A stretch of DNA of 13,409 nt from Bacteroidota bacterium (lineage in GTDB: Bacteria > Bacteroidota > Bacteroidia > Chitinophagales > Chitinophagaceae). Within the stretch, counting starts at the first letter, position 1. The number at the start of each line of letters is the position of its first letter. The notes below the pieces were generated by a model, which was not told the origin of the DNA, did not search any database, and was given only the letters and a program-made list of their open reading frames with translations. Location: NCBI GenBank assembly GCA_023418315.1, contig JAEZZY010000025.1, positions 1 through 13,409 on the forward strand, read 5' to 3'. The translations under genes and the position numbers were made by a program. Below, in pieces: positions 12,535-13,409 of this stretch.

Positions 12535-13409
12535 ATGGCAGGCATCTATATCCATATTCCTTTTTGCAAACAGCGATGCAGCTATTGTAATTTTCATTTT
12601 TCCACTTCGCTATCCATGAAAGCGGAGCTGCTTATAGCCTTGCATAAAGAGCTGGAGCTGCAACGGGATTTCTTACAAGGCGAAGCGATTGAAACGATTT
12701 ACTTCGGCGGCGGTACTCCCTCGTTGCTTTCCGCGGATGAAATAAACCGGTTGTTCGATTCCGTACAAAAACAGTTCCCTATAGCCCGGTTAAAAGAAGT
12801 TACGCTCGAAGCCAATCCGGATGACCTGAACCTGCCTTATCTGAAGTCGCTGCGGCAAACCCCTGTAAACCGACTCAGTATAGGCGTGCAGTCTTTTCAG
12901 GAAGAGGATTTGCGTTTTATGAACCGCGCGCATCATGCACAGCAGGCCGACTATGCCTTAAAAGCCGCGCAGGATACAGGTTTTACCAATCTTACGCTGG
13001 ATCTTATTTATGGTTCGCCTCATCTTACCGACAACGACTGGCTTGCTAATCTTCAAAAAACAAAAGAGCTGGATATTCCGCATTTTTCTGCCTATGCCCT
13101 AACGGTAGAAGAAGGAACCTTATTGCATCATCAAATCCGGAAAAAGAAAACAGCGCCTATAGATCAGGAAAAAGCGGCGCACCAGTTTGAGCTGCTGATG
13201 GAAAAAGCAGAAGACATGGGCTATGAGCATTATGAAATATCCAACCTGGCTAAGAAAGATGCCTATGCAATCCACAATACGCATTACTGGAAAGGCATTC
13301 CCTACTTGGGTATCGGACCTTCCGCACATTCTTTTTATGGCAACCGCAGACGATGGAACATAGCCAACAATGCCTTGTACATCCATTCTATTTTACGGGA
13401 AGGAGTACT
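12535..13409 (+). CDS. Radical SAM heme chaperone HemW (partial, runs off the window)
   Basis: The first 291 residues of a protein usually about 375-385 long. It starts MAGIYIHIPFCKQRCSYCNF: C11, C15 and C18 bind the radical-SAM 4Fe-4S cluster. F20 replaces the fourth Cys of HemN (CxxxCxxCxC), which marks HemW, a heme-insertion chaperone, and not the oxygen-independent coproporphyrinogen oxidase. GGGTPS (58-63) is the SAM-binding glycine motif, LEANPDD (91-97) and LSIGVQSF (114-121) are family signatures, and Y-E-H-Y-E-I-S-N with the following HNTHYW and GIGPSAHSF are typical of the family's C-terminal half. ATG at 12535 gives the standard N-terminus. No Shine-Dalgarno site is visible and only 17 bp separate it from the divergent neighbour. 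Confidence 0.94.
   Translation, partial: MAGIYIHIPFCKQRCSYCNFHFSTSLSMKAELLIALHKELELQRDFLQGEAIETIYFGGGTPSLLSADEINRLFDSVQKQFPIARLKEVTLEANPDDLNLPYLKSLRQTPVNRLSIGVQSFQEEDLRFMNRAHHAQQADYALKAAQDTGFTNLTLDLIYGSPHLTDNDWLANLQKTKELDIPHFSAYALTVEEGTLLHHQIRKKKTAPIDQEKAAHQFELLMEKAEDMGYEHYEISNLAKKDAYAIHNTHYWKGIPYLGIGPSAHSFYGNRRRWNIANNALYIHSILREGV

Noticed and set aside
1..13409. tRNA, rRNA, riboswitch, replication origin or complete insertion sequence
   Set aside because: No cloverleaf, conserved rRNA stretch, known riboswitch core, transposase frame or flanking inverted repeats were seen by eye; a covariance-model scan was not possible.

Overview
The window reads as chromosome from a Bacteroidota bacterium, most like the Chitinophagaceae/Sphingobacteriia. 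The evidence is a fibronectin-III protein with a type IX secretion (T9SS) sorting tail, a LytTR response regulator paired with a propeller/Y_Y_Y/His_kinase sensor, promoter boxes of the Bacteroidota type (TAnnTTTG), little sign of Shine-Dalgarno sites, and a GDCCVxC-type small protein next to MerTP. The placement comes from reading protein families by eye, not from a database match.

Left third (about 1-3430): the most unusual part. Three gene cassettes, all read leftward on the minus strand, are separated by two complete sites of about 137-138 bp (987-1123 and 2005-2142) that look like integron attC sites. They have conserved imperfectly complementary arms, variable centres and GCATAAC / GTTATGC-type outer boxes. 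In each cassette the first bases (GTTATGCGGC or GTTATAGGGC) are complementary to the box at the end of the same cassette, even where the two boxes flanking a junction do not match each other. That is the signature of cassettes moved by folded-attC recombination. The cargo is: cassette C (first transcribed), a lipoprotein of unknown function; cassette B, MerTP plus a Cys-rich GDCCVxC protein; cassette A, a zinc-ribbon protein overlapping a helical protein. A Bacteroidota -7 box sits just outside the first cassette and a rho-independent terminator lies beyond the last, so the array may be one leftward transcript. No complete integrase is present, but a divergent 42-codon fragment resembling the N-terminus of a tyrosine recombinase lies about 175 bp from the array. 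The region therefore looks like an orphan cassette array (CALIN-like) beside a decayed integrase.

Junk-like interval (3427-4186): a small minus-strand gene broken by a one-base deletion in an A8 run, then three copies of a palindromic GAGTCTCC...GGGACTC repeat, then an AT-rich leader.

Middle (4187-9090): a secreted three-FN3 protein with T9SS tail, closed by a terminator, then a two-gene operon: a LytTR response regulator and a 966-residue sensor kinase with two predicted seven-bladed propellers.

Right (9091-13409): a small lipoprotein, a 44-residue stand-alone zinc finger like the C-terminal finger of Fpg/MutM, a very acidic disordered protein (minus), a short BamA/TamA-like outer-membrane barrel protein (minus), and, starting divergently only 17 bp away, the N-terminal three quarters of hemW, which runs off the window.
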